Shown: positions 33,946 to 45,700 of the stretch, one piece after another | Layout of the letters: the number at the start of each line of letters is the position of its first letter | Numbering within the stretch: position 1 is the first letter of the stretch | Source of the DNA: Archilochus colubris | Lineage: Eukaryota > Chordata > Aves > Apodiformes > Trochilidae | Assembly: GCA_023079485.1 (NCBI GenBank) | Contig: CM041090.1 | Span: forward strand, 35,614,874-35,678,873 | Length of the DNA: 64,000 nt | Direction of reading: 5' to 3' | Made by a program: the position numbers and the translations under genes | The notes under the pieces: model-generated | Told to the model about the DNA's origin: nothing | The model's input: only the letters and a program-made list of their open reading frames with translations | Database searches by the model: none

Positions 33946-34581
33946 GTAATATGTAACCTGAGTTTTGGCAATGTGTTTGTGCTCTCCAAGATCAGCCAGG
34001 GACTGGTGTCTGTGGAAGAGGATAATTACAGGGCAGCAGATAGTGGTATTTCTCCAGACTGCTCTGCTAGCCACCAGTGACTAATCTGACCCAGGTGTGG
34101 CATCTGACAGTGTATAAAATGTTGATGAAAAATTACCTCTTTTCCAACAGTTATATCTGTGAAGCGAGCTAAACCCCTTGGCTTTTGGTGACATCCTTAT
34201 CTAGAAGCAGAAGGCTGCAAGAGCCCTTCTTCAGACTTCCTCTCCCTAATCAGTTTTTCCCCATCTCTTTGGGGCTGCACTATCCAATGGAGGCAAGATG
34301 AATTCTCTCCCTTGCAGCAGATGAGGCTCATGTGTAATGGTGCTCCTCAAGCAAACTTTGCAGGGACAAGTGCTGGAAGGCAAGGTAAAGGAAGAAGCAA
34401 CACAGGTGACTCCACCATGTCTCAGCCATTAGACATTTCCACAAACATTCTGGTCAGTGCTAAGCATCATGACCCCTGTACTGGGATCAGGCCATCAGCC
34501 CAGCAGCCTCACCTCCTAGGTGAATCAGGATATAGTATCTATATCACTGACAGTCTTGGTTAGTTAATGTGGCTCTCTGAG
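33946..34581. other. Unique sequence, nothing recognised
   Basis: No repeat tail, array or recognisable frame. Confidence 0.5.
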
Positions 34582-34695
34582 GGGCTGGAGAAGATTCACA
34601 GCTCTTCAGGTCTCTTCCTGTGAACTCCTGGGACTTGATGAACTTCCTATGTTACAGCCAAGGTGCAGGGAAATCTCATAAATCTTCTCCAGCCC
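34582..34695. repeat. 15-bp perfect inverted-repeat pair, 84 bp apart
   Basis: GGGCTGGAGAAGATT at 34582-34596 is the exact reverse complement of AATCTTCTCCAGCCC at 34681-34695. The 114-bp span could be a small terminal-inverted-repeat element or could form a long-loop hairpin in RNA. No target-site duplication is visible (flanks CTCTGAG and TGTTGTA), so a transposon origin is not established. Confidence 0.8.
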
Positions 34696-36718
34696 TGTTG
34701 TATGTTGTTTAGTGTCTATTATCATGTTTGACATCTCTAGTTGTAGTAATCACTTTTAAAAATGTACTTCTGCAATGTCAGTAATTAATCAAATGCTTTT
34801 GTTTCATTAGCCATAATATCTTTGGTTTCTTGTTCTTAGGTGTTCCTCTTTATAAACCTCTCTCATGATGTCTCCTCCTTAGCACTCAGTCACTCCAGAT
34901 GCTTTAACATTGCTGATAAGGTGGAAAGACTGAAATATTTTTTTCTCATATCACACCGGTATCTAAAAGGGTTGGAATCAGCAGCAGGTCTGCTTTGCAG
35001 CTGCAAATATTGGCTCTGCTCTTTGAGCCCCACAGCTTCTCACACTCCAGAGAGACATCAGCCTGCACTCAGCCTCCACACCCTCTGCAGCCCAAAGCTT
35101 TCTCTGCAGCTCCCACCCCACCTCCTGCCCATCCCATGCCTCGTGTGAGGTCTCTTGTCAGTTTAACAGCAAGAGGATCAGTCCCTCGAGGTAGGGAAAA
35201 CTTCTGACAGCCTGGAAAGGAAAGGAAAAAGTAATGAGTGAAAAGACAGTGTAGATTTTGGTGAAAGTGGAAGAAAAAAAATAAAGAATGTCCAAACTCA
35301 ATACTGTATCTGTATTAATTAGACAGTAGCAAAGGTGAATATAAATTTTCAATACATGTCCTTACATATTTCTCTTACTGAGGGCTGCTTTGTTGGGACT
35401 GTATGTGTCACAGCAATCTTCACTGAAGTAATGTACTCCAAACTGACTGGTGAGTCTGGTTACTCAGCATCTCTGACTTTATAATTTGTGCCACTAAGGC
35501 TGTTCCTGTACACTTCAGAGTCATGCTTTACAACAGGGACTTTCTTTTCTTCTCCCTTTCTTTTTCTTCAGGGATAATTACCTTTCATTTTTTATATCAA
35601 GCAAAATAAATTAATTCTGGCATACTTCTGGGAATAAAATAATTGTATAAAGTCATTGGCAAACAATCTTTGCCCAAACATGCATGCAGAAAGCAAGTTC
35701 TCACAATTATGGTTAATGCAAAATTAAGTCAGATTGTAGAGGCCTCCAGCATGATTTCTAGCATGATAATGATGAGAAGAGGAGATTAGGCTTATCACAG
35801 ACAAAGCTTGTAGTGCTGGGATTTCAGTAATTCAAAAACAGCTGCATTGCTACAAGGCACTTAAACTACTTATCTACAGCAAGATGTTCACAGACACTGT
35901 AGCTTTGCAAAGTGAGGTAAAGAAGAGCTTTTCTGCTCATTTTTACACCCTGATACAGCAAAATGCTGAAGTTCAGGCAGATTTTTTCAGCACGTGGAAC
36001 ATCTCCATGAGCTCAGCTGGGAAGATCCATGTGCCTAGAGGTGCACAGGTGCTGCTTATTACCTGGGTGCTCGAGTGGTTTGGTTTGTTGGGTTGTTTTG
36101 GAATGAGGCCTTATCTGAACCTCCTGCAGCTCTGTGCATCTGCCATGGGAAGGCTGAGAAAAGCCTGGCAGGAGGCTGGAGCAACACTTGCCCCCTCTTT
36201 TCGTTTAGCAAGGAACTGCAGTGCAAAACCCAGAGCTCTTATGCCCTGGTAGAAGGTGAAGTCAGCAGAAAATGTCTAAGTGCTGGGCAGGGCATGGATC
36301 CAAAATCACACATCTGTAATCCTACCCTGCATAGCACAGGTCTTCTTTCTCAGAAGAAATGGGTCTGAGGATGATTTCCTACACCCCAAGGAGGTCCTGT
36401 GAGAGTGATGTCGTAGCCAGTTTGGCCTGGACACATCAACTCTAGTTTTGGTTGGGTTTTAGTTCTTGTCTTTGTCATCATTTTTTCCTTTGCAAACACA
36501 TGTCAGGACCTTTGACCTCATAGTACCAAGTTCCTCAGGTCTGATCATCATGTTTCAAAACTTATGTCCTTTTGGCTTGATCCCAAGGAGGGTCTGCCAT
36601 CACTGGCAGAGACAATATTGTCTTCAGGATAACCTGAATAACACATGGCAGTGGGACATGAAGAAATGCCTCCAAGCAGCCATGGTGTGAATTAGCCCAG
36701 GCAGAAAGCAGCCAGGCT
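34696..36718. other. Unique sequence, nothing recognised
   Basis: No repeat tails or recognised coding sequence. A 122-codon frame at 35884-36252 overlaps another plus-strand frame and shows no domain. Confidence 0.5.
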
Positions 36719-37295
36719 GTAGGAACAGCTGTGCTGAGTCAGACCCAAGGGTCACCCAGACCATATCCTGTCTCTGACCAGCCTGTAGCGGATGCTCAGC
36801 AAAAGAGCACAAGAGCAGGACAATATTTCCTCCACTTCATCCTTATAGTTTCTGGCAATCTGGAGTTTAGGGACTTCCTGAGCTGGGGCTGTATCTCTAC
36901 AGGCTAGAAACCTCTGATGGACTTTCCTTTTAAAAAGTTTTCTAATTGCTTTTTGAACCCATTTATACTTTTGGCCTCCACAACATCCTGTGGCAATGGG
37001 TGTCACAATGTGGTTATGCATTGGGTGTGTTTGCTTTAAACCTGACACTTAAATCACATGAAGGTTCCTCAGTCCTTGCACCGTGAAAGGAACATTTTTT
37101 AGCACATTCTCCAAGCCATTCCTGATTTCAGATTTCACATACCTCTCTCATGTGCTGTCCCAGTGGTCTTTTTTCCAGCTGAAAACTCCCAGCCTATATG
37201 ATAGTTCTTTTTTTAGAAGGCTTTCTGTAACTTTGATCATCCCTGCTGATCTCCTGTGAACCTTTCTGATCCTGCTTGTTTTTCCAGGGCAGAGA
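36719..37295 (-). mobile_element. Ancient CR1 LINE fragment, minus strand
   Basis: Left to right the sequence follows the complement of the old amniote CR1 3' region. GCTGAGTCAGACCCAAGGGT and CAGACCATATCCTGTCTCTG (near 36733-36772) correspond to 'actgggtcagaccaaaggtc...cagtatcctgtc'. Then come TTTCTGGCAATCTGGAGTTT, TTTTTGAACCCATTTATACT, CTCCACAACATCCTGTGGCA and TTTGCTTTAAACCTG. The region at 37165-37290 matches further-5' sequence (TTTTCCAGCTGAAAACTCCC, and TAACTTTGATCATCCCTGCT for 'cctaatcatttttgttgcc'). About 575 bp remains with many substitutions. It is the same element type as at 30.2, 39.1 and 61.9 kb. Non-functional. Confidence 0.86.
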
Positions 37296-39084
37296 AAGCT
37301 GTGGTGAAGAGAGCACCTACTATCAATGCACACAGAGACATGGGGATGAGCGGGTGACTGGCATATTTTTGTTTTCTCAGTTTCTTTCCTAATAATTCAC
37401 AATGTTCACCTTTTCTTTCTGAGTGCTGCTGGACCCCAAGTTACATACTTCTGGCTCTATCTGCAGTGATTGCAGTGTGCCTTTACTGAGTAATAATAGC
37501 TTATGTAATGTTAATTACTGTATAGACATTGTTATGGTGGAGTCTTTCCTCGAAAGCATGAATTTGCTTTTGTTATTATGGAATTTTATTTGCTAGTTTA
37601 TAACACACTAATGTGAGACTGCGGTCACTACTGGAATTAGATTTTCTGTAATTCTTCACAACCTGCATTAGTTGTTTTACTCTTCACAGTTGACATTACT
37701 TTTTATTAATTTGGGCAAGACTAATATAGGGCTAATGCTTGGAGTCCCATATCTAAGGGTGGTATTGGACACAAGACATGAGGCTTTGGGTTTTGTGCCT
37801 GTACGCTGCTTTTTTTCTGAACCAGAAATGTGCTGGACAACTCAAAATGAGAGATAACACCAACAGACCCCGTCATTTCTTGAATTACAAACAACAATTC
37901 TTACCTCATCATCCTACAGGGAGTACAGAGTTGAAATGCTTGATTAGTGAGATGAGTGTAATGCACACGCTTGGGACTATTCCAGGCACTGGAGCTAATC
38001 CAGGCTGTGGGGTCCAGTGATGGGCCTGGAAGAATGCAGGCTTCAGATTGGGTTCCAGGTTGAAATTAAGATATTGATTTTCTTTTTGGAGCCTTAAACA
38101 TCCAAGGACACTTATGTTCTAAAGGCACACATCTTCTGATGCTGTTCTGCCACAGTGGCCAAAAAATTGCAGGTATAAACAGATACTTGTCACTTCTATC
38201 TCATCCCATAAGCTGGGATCTTATTTCCCTTATATAGTTTGACTCTAGTTCCTAGGGGTACTGTGGAGGGCCCATTGATCAATGGCTGCATTGTCAAGTA
38301 GGGACAAGGGGAGGCTGGGGATCATTCTTGAGGGTTATATTTGATCGTCACTGGCTGTTGCAGGGTGGGCAGAAGTCAACTGTCCTTGCAACAGATGCGG
38401 GGGAGGCAGAGCCAGGATAGGTCGTTTCTGATGGGAGCTCATGGTATGAAATAAATAAGGGGAGAGTGAAAGACACATTGTATAAGATGTACAACTGGCA
38501 AGATGCCAGCATAAATATTCATTGACTATGTTAATTAGCAACTATTGCTGTTACTCATTAACTAATTTATTCAACAAATAACATTCAGGCCACTCTAGAA
38601 CACTGCATACTGTTACTGCTAAAAAGAGGTATCAGTTTCCCTGGCTGTCACCTGGAGACATTGATACTCCCCCATCTTTGCAAGTACTTTGATATGTGGA
38701 GATGAAAACTGCCGCAGGGGGTCAATGGAGCACTCACTTATACTGCTATAAGTGATATAAACATATCACTTATAAAGTAGAAGTCCAATCTTATTCCCAG
38801 CAACATGCTGAAGAGATTGACCTCATTAGTTCAACCTCAGTTGGAGAAGAATGGCAAGTCCATGGCAAGACTTCTGTTTGGATGACAGCAATAGCATGTG
38901 GGGTGCATGTAGAGAGTCTGAAAAGGGATGAATGGGCTCTTATGTGAAATGGCTTTTTAAAAAAGAGAGGAATCAAAGGTGGAATAAAGAGTCAGCTCAG
39001 GGGGTTTCCACTGAATCTGGTAGGACCCGTCTGTCAAAACTACAGCTGACAGCAAAGAGTCGCAGAGGGGTTTGGCATTACTGA
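37296..39084. other. Unique sequence with a short perfect hairpin
   Basis: The only structure seen is the hairpin at 38747-38774 (listed separately). 37.48-37.68 kb is AT-rich with several TAAT words and could be regulatory, without further support. Confidence 0.45.
38747..38774. repeat. 12-bp perfect inverted repeat, 4-nt loop
   Basis: TATAAGTGATAT at 38747-38758 and ATATCACTTATA at 38763-38774 are exact complements around AAAC. It is AT-rich, so it is a weak cruciform or hairpin. No T-run or C-rich context suggests a processing signal. Confidence 0.9.
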
Positions 39085-40040
39085 GAGACCGGATGAGAAA
39101 ACACAAAATGGAATTCAGTGTTGAAAAGTGCAAAGTTATGCACTTTGGAAAAAAAAGAGTCTGAATATAACATTTATAATGAGGGCTTCTAATATACCTA
39201 TTACCAACCAGGAAAGGGAAACTGCAACCATTTAGGGACAGTCCTGTGAAACTAGAACACCACCAGTGTTCAATAGTGATCAAAGAGATTAATGGGATGT
39301 TAGTAATTGTTGGAAAAATAATACAGAAGAAAACAAAAAAGAAGCTATTAAGCCATTCCTTAAAACCTTGTACATTCAAATGGACTTAAAATCATGTGCA
39401 TTCAAATGGTTTGATCCCCCTCATCTCAGAAGAACTGAGCAGACCTAGAGTAGATCTGTAACTGTGATAGAATAGGGTCTGGTAGTTATGGAGGAATAAC
39501 TTGTATGCAAAGACTGAACAAGTAGACTGGAATCTTCTTTAGGTTAAAAAGCAATGATGAAAGGCAACATCTGAGAAAAATGTTTTAAATCCCAAATGGC
39601 ATAGGAAAGGTAAATAAAGACAGATGTTCTTATAATAGAAAAACTGAGAGACATGCAAAGAAATGTTTAAGCAGCAAACTCAAACAAGGAGAAATACTGT
39701 TTCATACCACATCTAATACATTTGTGGAGTTCCTTGCCCAGGGTGTTATGGATGCCAAGAATATAACTGGTTTCAGAGGAGGAATAGAAACACTCATGAT
39801 GAAAAATTCTTTTACTGTCTTTTGCATGCAAAGACTTAGGAAGTTTTTGATTGCTTAAAGGTAGGAGGAGGGTATGCCCACAGGAGGGTTACTTTGGGCT
39901 CTCTCTACAAACCTGCTGTAGGTCAGAGAAAGGGTCCTGGAGCACCTGGACTCATGGGCCACTTTGTGTAAGAATTTTTATGTGGATGCTCTGCAATAAG
40001 GATTGAGACCCCTTTGAGGGCCCTTCCAACTCATATTTTC
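39085..40040 (+). mobile_element. Ancient CR1 LINE, longest copy in the window, plus strand
   Basis: The left part, TTCAGTGTTGAAAAGTGCAA followed by AGTTATGCACTTTGG, is the CR1 ORF2 segment 'ttcaatgttgataagtgcaaagtaatgcacattgg'. The middle CCCCCTCATCTCAGAAGAAC (39416) matches the 'gccccatctcaaaaaaga' segment. Then come TTTGTGGAGTTCCTTGCCCA and GGGTGTTATGGATGCCAAGA (39721-39760), equivalent to 'ctgtggaactccttgccagaggatgttgtgaaggccaag'. The 3' end passes through TGGACTCATGGGCCACTTTG to AATTTTTATG (about 39982). A second tail-like piece, GAGGGCCCTTCCAACTCATA, follows at about 40015-40034, so the true 3' boundary is unclear. The copy is colinear over about 900 bp with small gaps. It has no open frame and is non-functional. 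Confidence 0.78.
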
Positions 40041-40920
40041 TAATTAGACATTGCAGAGGAGAAAAAGGATGGAAAGTCCTGACCTATCCATCTGTCCATC
40101 TGACTATGCATCTACCTATGCATTCAGCTAATGTGTGTCATCTAGCAATGGCTTAAGCTTCATGGTGTATCTTACAGTACTTGGTACAAATGTACCTGGA
40201 CGTGTAATTGAGCCACCTGTGGTTTGCTGTCACAGACAGCACATGTAGCTTGCCCTGTAGTGCTGGCAATTATTCCAGATAAAAGTGGGCTGACCCTTAT
40301 GACCTCCTCCCACAGCACTGTCTCTGCAGCAAGATACTCAGGCAGCAACACCTATGGTACTCAGTTCAAGTATGGCAGTAGCATTCTCAGGTGCTGGGCT
40401 GTGATGAGATGCTCTAATAATATGCTAATGCAGGCTGACAAGAGTTTTGCACATTTTGTTCCTGGACACAACACTCGGACCAGTCCAGGGACCATTCCAG
40501 CAAGTGGTTTCCATGTGAACACTTTTAACTATGCAATTCACAAGCACAGACACTGCCTTTTCTATGCCAACTGGCCACAGTGCAGGAACACTGCTGGGCA
40601 TGTTTAATTTTACATGTAGCTTCTGTGTCTGGATCCAGTTACAGGATTAGGTCCACACAGAGAGGGGAGGTGAATTTGTGAATCAAAGTGGTGCAGGTTT
40701 GTTGCCTATGAACAACAACAATTTTACAGGAGGCTGAAAGGAAAAGAGACTACTCAAAGAAAACCCTAGAGATTCTTATCTCAGCTGTAAGAAATGTGTG
40801 CATTTTGGAACTACATCACTAACGGCAGTAGGATGCTCAGTTGGAAAGGAAAGGAGTTGGAACACTGCAACAGAGATTCAAGGGCTCTGAAACTCAAGAC
40901 AAAATGGCCTAGAGGAAAAT
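40041..40920. other. Unique sequence, nothing recognised
   Basis: A short CTAT/CATC-rich stretch occurs at about 40083-40128. The 127-codon frame at 40224-40607 has no recognised domain. Confidence 0.45.
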
Positions 40921-40923
40921 CCT

Positions 40924-41020
40924 AACAACAACAACAAAAAACCAGCCCAAACCCAAAAAACCAGCAACAACAAAAAAACCCAACAAAAACCCAACAACAA
41001 AAAACAAACAAACAAACAAA
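40924..41020 (+). repeat. A/C-rich (CAA/CAAA) low-complexity tract
   Basis: Nearly 100 bp made almost only of A and C, with CAA, CCAA and finally CAAA units (three consecutive CAAA before AGAAG). No phase is kept, so it is simple sequence and not an ordered array. Confidence 0.9.
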
Positions 41021-42015
41021 GAAGAAAATAAAGGAGCAAATTAAAACATAGCATTCATTTAGACATTATCTGAAACAATGACGTCCTAGCAGAGGTTCTT
41101 GGAGCAAGTATATCTTAAATAAAATTTAAAGTGAAGTACCAATTAACTAAAAAGACCATCCAAGTCCAGCCCCTACAACAAGTTGTAATATGTAGAGAAA
41201 TATGTATGAAGTTCTTTGATGGGGGTTTAAAGTATGAGATAAAAGCAGTGTTGAGAAAACAGTATTCTCTCTCCTATCTGGTCCACCATCCCCATGGGGA
41301 TGTAGTAACTGCCTGGCATTTGGTACTGCTCATTTTTAAGGTGATTGAGACTGAGGCAGAAAATGTAAATGTATGGTGTTCCCAAAGTGTTGGTTGCGTT
41401 TTGTTAAAGTATGAAGAGTATCAGTGAGCTCACATTATCCCTACTCAAGCTGACAAAAAGCTCTGCATGAAAAGATAATAGCTGGCCCTCTTCCTGAACT
41501 GCCAGGTTGCAGTGACACAGACTTAAGAATCTCAGAGGAGCTTGGAGTTTTTCTTCCTAATTTATACTGTGCTTTAACTTTGAAGCTGGGTGAATCTGCA
41601 CTGAGCTTCATGTGCAGAGCTGTCACATTCTCTGGTGTGGGGCAATGAAGGCATTGGGACTGATCTGGCACTGATTCATGTGACAAAGGAGGATCCATGT
41701 GGGATTCAGAGAAACCAGGAAACCAAGGAGGACTCTGTGTAGCATGGAAGCAGGAGTGGAGGGCTTTGCCCTAAGAGATCCTCTATGGTCTACTTCAGGA
41801 AAACTTCCCCTTGCTTTCCTATTTTAACTTGTTCACAAAATGTTTTCTCACACAGCATAGGCTCCTTATTATTATTCTTTTTTGGCAGTATTTTCCAGGT
41901 TTATTTTGAATTTGGTGTAATGGCTTACACCCAGCCGGCCTCTCTTTAATACTATGAGGAGTTTTCTCTCTTTGGATAAAGTCCTCATGAGAGAGGAAGA
42001 TTTTAAAGTAGTCCA
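41021..42015. other. Unique sequence, nothing recognised
   Basis: No repeat tails or recognised coding segments. Confidence 0.45.
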
Positions 42016-42032
42016 GGGAGGGGGGGGGTGGG
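42016..42032 (+). repeat. Plus-strand G-quadruplex motif
   Basis: GGG-A-G9-T-GGG. The nine-base run can supply two tracts, giving loops of 1, about 3 and 1 bases. It lies just upstream of the GC-richer block at 42.1-42.7 kb. Pattern only. Confidence 0.75.
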
Positions 42033-42730
42033 AAGGTGGAAGAGATTGTTTTCTTTCAAAGAAGAGCAACACGTGTCTACGAATCAAAATGATTTCTGCA
42101 GCCTACACTTAAAAACCCTGGAGAGTCCCTTGCAGGGAGTATATCACCCCTGGGAGAGTCCATCCCTCCCTTTATCCAACCCTCCCCACTTCCTGGCTCT
42201 GGGTGCAGGTGAAGTTTACCTCTGCATTCAAATAGCTGCAAGCCCTGGCTCCAAATCCCCTCCTTCCTGTGGGAAAGTGTCCCCCAGCTCGTCTCCCCGG
42301 ATGTGGGCACTGGCTTCCCCCAGAGCCAGGAGGAAAGGAGGATGCCAAAGTCCCCAGGCAAGTGGATGTTTGGAAGGTGCATGTTATCCAAGCCCAGGCC
42401 CCCATCCACCATGTAGTCAGTGTGGTGAAGTCTCACTGCTGGGGCTGGAGGAAGAAGAGAAGTGGGCAGGACACACGCACAAGGTCTCCAGGGATAGCGC
42501 AAATCCTAGGGGAACCATGGAAAGTCAAGCCCGTCCACAGGGGATGGATACCCCACAACTCCCCACTGCTCCCCAGCCTGGAGACAGGGCAGGAGACATG
42601 ATGAGGCCCCAGTCTTTTCTGGCTTTTCTAGGTAAGCTTTGGAGGCTGTCCTGGGGACAGAGCCACTTTGTGGCCCATCCATCCCTGTCATCCCGTAAGG
42701 ACACCATCTACAGACAGTGTCTTCTCTAAA
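42033..42730. other. GC-richer block with long overlapping frames, no recognised gene
   Basis: A plus-strand frame stays open from 42028 to 42729, but its first codon there is GTG. The first in-frame ATG is at 42301, leaving about 142 codons rich in S, P and G. Opposite-strand frames (42077-42502, 42506-42913) are open over the same DNA, as expected where stop codons are scarce in GC-rich sequence. No domain, signal or splice structure supports a gene. It could be part of a noncoding transcript. Confidence 0.4.
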
Positions 42731-45700
42731 GTCTGAGAGGAAATAGATGGGGACTATGAGATCACATTCACATTCTTCCCCTTGGGAAGGTCCCCTTGAG
42801 GAATTACTTTCACCAATTAATCCAGGCCACATAATTCTGTGACTATTTTTGTAGCAAAGGAAGAGGGAAGTGAATACTCTTACCCAAGGGAGATGTGTTT
42901 CAAATAATGGCAAATACTATAATTTCTAGATGATGTCTAACTCTCTTGCATATCCTTCCTTCATCCAGTTACTGGAATAAAGCATATCCTTTAGTAGCAC
43001 TGAATGTAACAAAGCAGCCCCATTTTTGTTTAGCTCAGACAGAGGTGGTTGTCTTTTTTGTCTAGCGTATGGTAAGAACAGTTTTTAATGTTCCAGAAAG
43101 AACATCTCTTTAAATCAGCCTGTCAGCTTTGCACTTTAATTAGGCTACAAAATACAGGAAAAATAAAAGAAATATACCTAGTTTTAAGCTACTGTTTCTT
43201 ACTCTGTTTCAATCTTTAAATATTTAGCATTAAATAAGGGCTTGATCACTAGCAAGGAGTTTATTTTGTCCCATTTTTATTTCCCTGGCAGCTTTGCTGG
43301 GACCTGATGGCACATCAACAATGCACTGGGAGAGAGAGATGTGTCATTTCATATGACTTAGCTACAAGGCACATCTTGGATTTCCAACTGCTTGCACACA
43401 TTGTTCCATTCACAGTAGATGGTGTCCCACTCCCTTTTCAATAAGGACAAATATTTTTACATATGCAGGTCATCAGATAGCTGAAGCCAGCTCTATTTTG
43501 ACTGGGTACTGAAGGACCATGCTCAGAAACCAGTCACGTGGATTCCCCTCCTGCCTCATTGTCCACCCTTCTTCACAATCACTCAGTTGTCCTTGGCTTT
43601 TTTTTTTTTTGCTTGGAGCAGCTGAGTAAAGCCACATGCTCTCTGGGTAATCAAACAGCTGATCCTCCAAGCATTGCATTGCCAGTCATGACTCAGTAGA
43701 TCTGGAGACACTGCTGCTAGCTGGCCTTATGATATGCTCCTCGTGGCTACTGAATAAATAGGCAATAGCACAAAGGGCTGAGGGAGGACATTCAGGGCAC
43801 ATGCAGATACCAAAAGTATGGCACAGCAAAGCATAGCTTTGTTTATAAGGGACACGTAGCTCTCAGAGAGGTCTTCATTTGTTGCACCTGGATGTCATGT
43901 CCTTTAGTACAGTAGAACTGAGCCTACACATTTCACTCAGAGATCCAGCTCTACCACATCTTCTTTTTGGAATACTTCTCTTTTGCAAAAGAAACTTGCT
44001 GGAGACCCATCGACTGGACTAAGGACAGAAAAAGTGCACAGAGACCCCATTCTTCCTTTTAATGAGATGCCATCTCCATTTAACTACTTTCTGGCAGAAT
44101 TTTCAAGCGTTGCAGGTCTCAGATTCCAATTACATCAGTTGGTATATCGGTCTTTGGCAAAGGCCACCAACTTCAGCAGCTCTCTGCATTCACTAACAGT
44201 AGCAGAGATTACCTACAAAACAAGGCTACAGGCCTAAATAAGCAAGTTACATGCAAGGAGCCAGATCCTTGGCCCAGCTGGGGCTGCTATGCCCAGCTCC
44301 GGCAGCACAAAGCTGTCACCAAGCCAGCCCAAACAGCTGTTGGAGGATTCCCTTGGCACAAAAGAATTCCTGAATGGCAAAGAGCCACTAAAGCAACTCC
44401 TACACAATCTCACTCACTGGTCCCCAGAAATCCCTGACAGCTGGGACTGCACAATGGGGCCAGAAGCACCTGTTACCATTCAGAGCTGTCTAAAGGCTGC
44501 TCTATAGGGCAATGAATGGCAAAACAAGCACCCAGCATCTTTGGGAGCACGCAGAGGCCTTGCCTTTATCACCTCACATCCATAGCTGGAGGTGCACCAT
44601 AGGAATATTTTTTCAAGGCACTGTTATGGTAGAGTCAGAAACTCAAGGCACTCCATGCTTGTTCACGCTTTCTGACTTTTGTATTTGAAGGCACTCGGAG
44701 CAAAAGGAGAAAGTCTGAATCCCTGCAAGGGGAAGGAGTATAGAAGCAGAACCAGGTTTCACAGCTCGACACCTCTCAGTGTGGACCCACTGGAAACATC
44801 AAAGATGAACCTCCCAGAAATTTGGAGCCATCTATTCTGCACGCAAATATTGTAGCATAAACCTTATTTAGTGTGGTTTTCAAGGCTTTCCCTTAACTTG
44901 CAGACACAGCCAGATCTACCAGAACAATTCCCTTCATCTTGCTTGCCCTTGTGGTCAGTTCAATTCCCTTCTATCACTGAGCCCAAAGAGTCATCTCATT
45001 CCCAACTCTTACCTCAAGTCTGATAAATTCTACTTTTTATTCAAAGCCTGTCTGCCACCAGATCCCTGACTGATGCTCTTAGGCATTCTGCTCTACTCAG
45101 ATTTTGGGGCTGATGTTGCCAGGTCTTGAGTAATCCTTTGGCACATTGGAACTGATGGGTTCCCTAGAAACACAGAAATATCCCAGGAGAGGCTGCTAGG
45201 TGTAGTGGTTCCTCCAAATGACCATAAAACAGGCTGTGGCTGTGGTGTGCTTCTTGGGAAGGTGCAGAATGAAGCTCCTGATTATGTTCTGGTTTGAGCA
45301 CTACTGTTTAGGCCAATTTATATTTTTTTCCCAGGATCACATCATGCCTGAAGTTCTAAAATAAAATCTGTGTCAGTGGAGTATAGTAAATAAAAAAGGA
45401 ATAATTTGTTGTTTTTATTTCATCATACACACACTGAAACAAACAAACAAATTAAAATTTCCAGCTCTCCCTGTGCTCATCATGGGTTTCATCCCCAGCC
45501 CTAGACAGATTGACTTCACTCAACCAACAGTATCAGCATCAAGATTTCATGCAGCATCTGAATGAAGCATTGTCCTCTGTGCTGTGCTCTTAACACGCTC
45601 TTGCTTTTATTAATTGGGTACTTAATAAGAATTTGTGAGGAATCCACCTTTCATATACTGCCAATGTGAAAGGGATTAATATTGAAGAGATCTAACAAAG

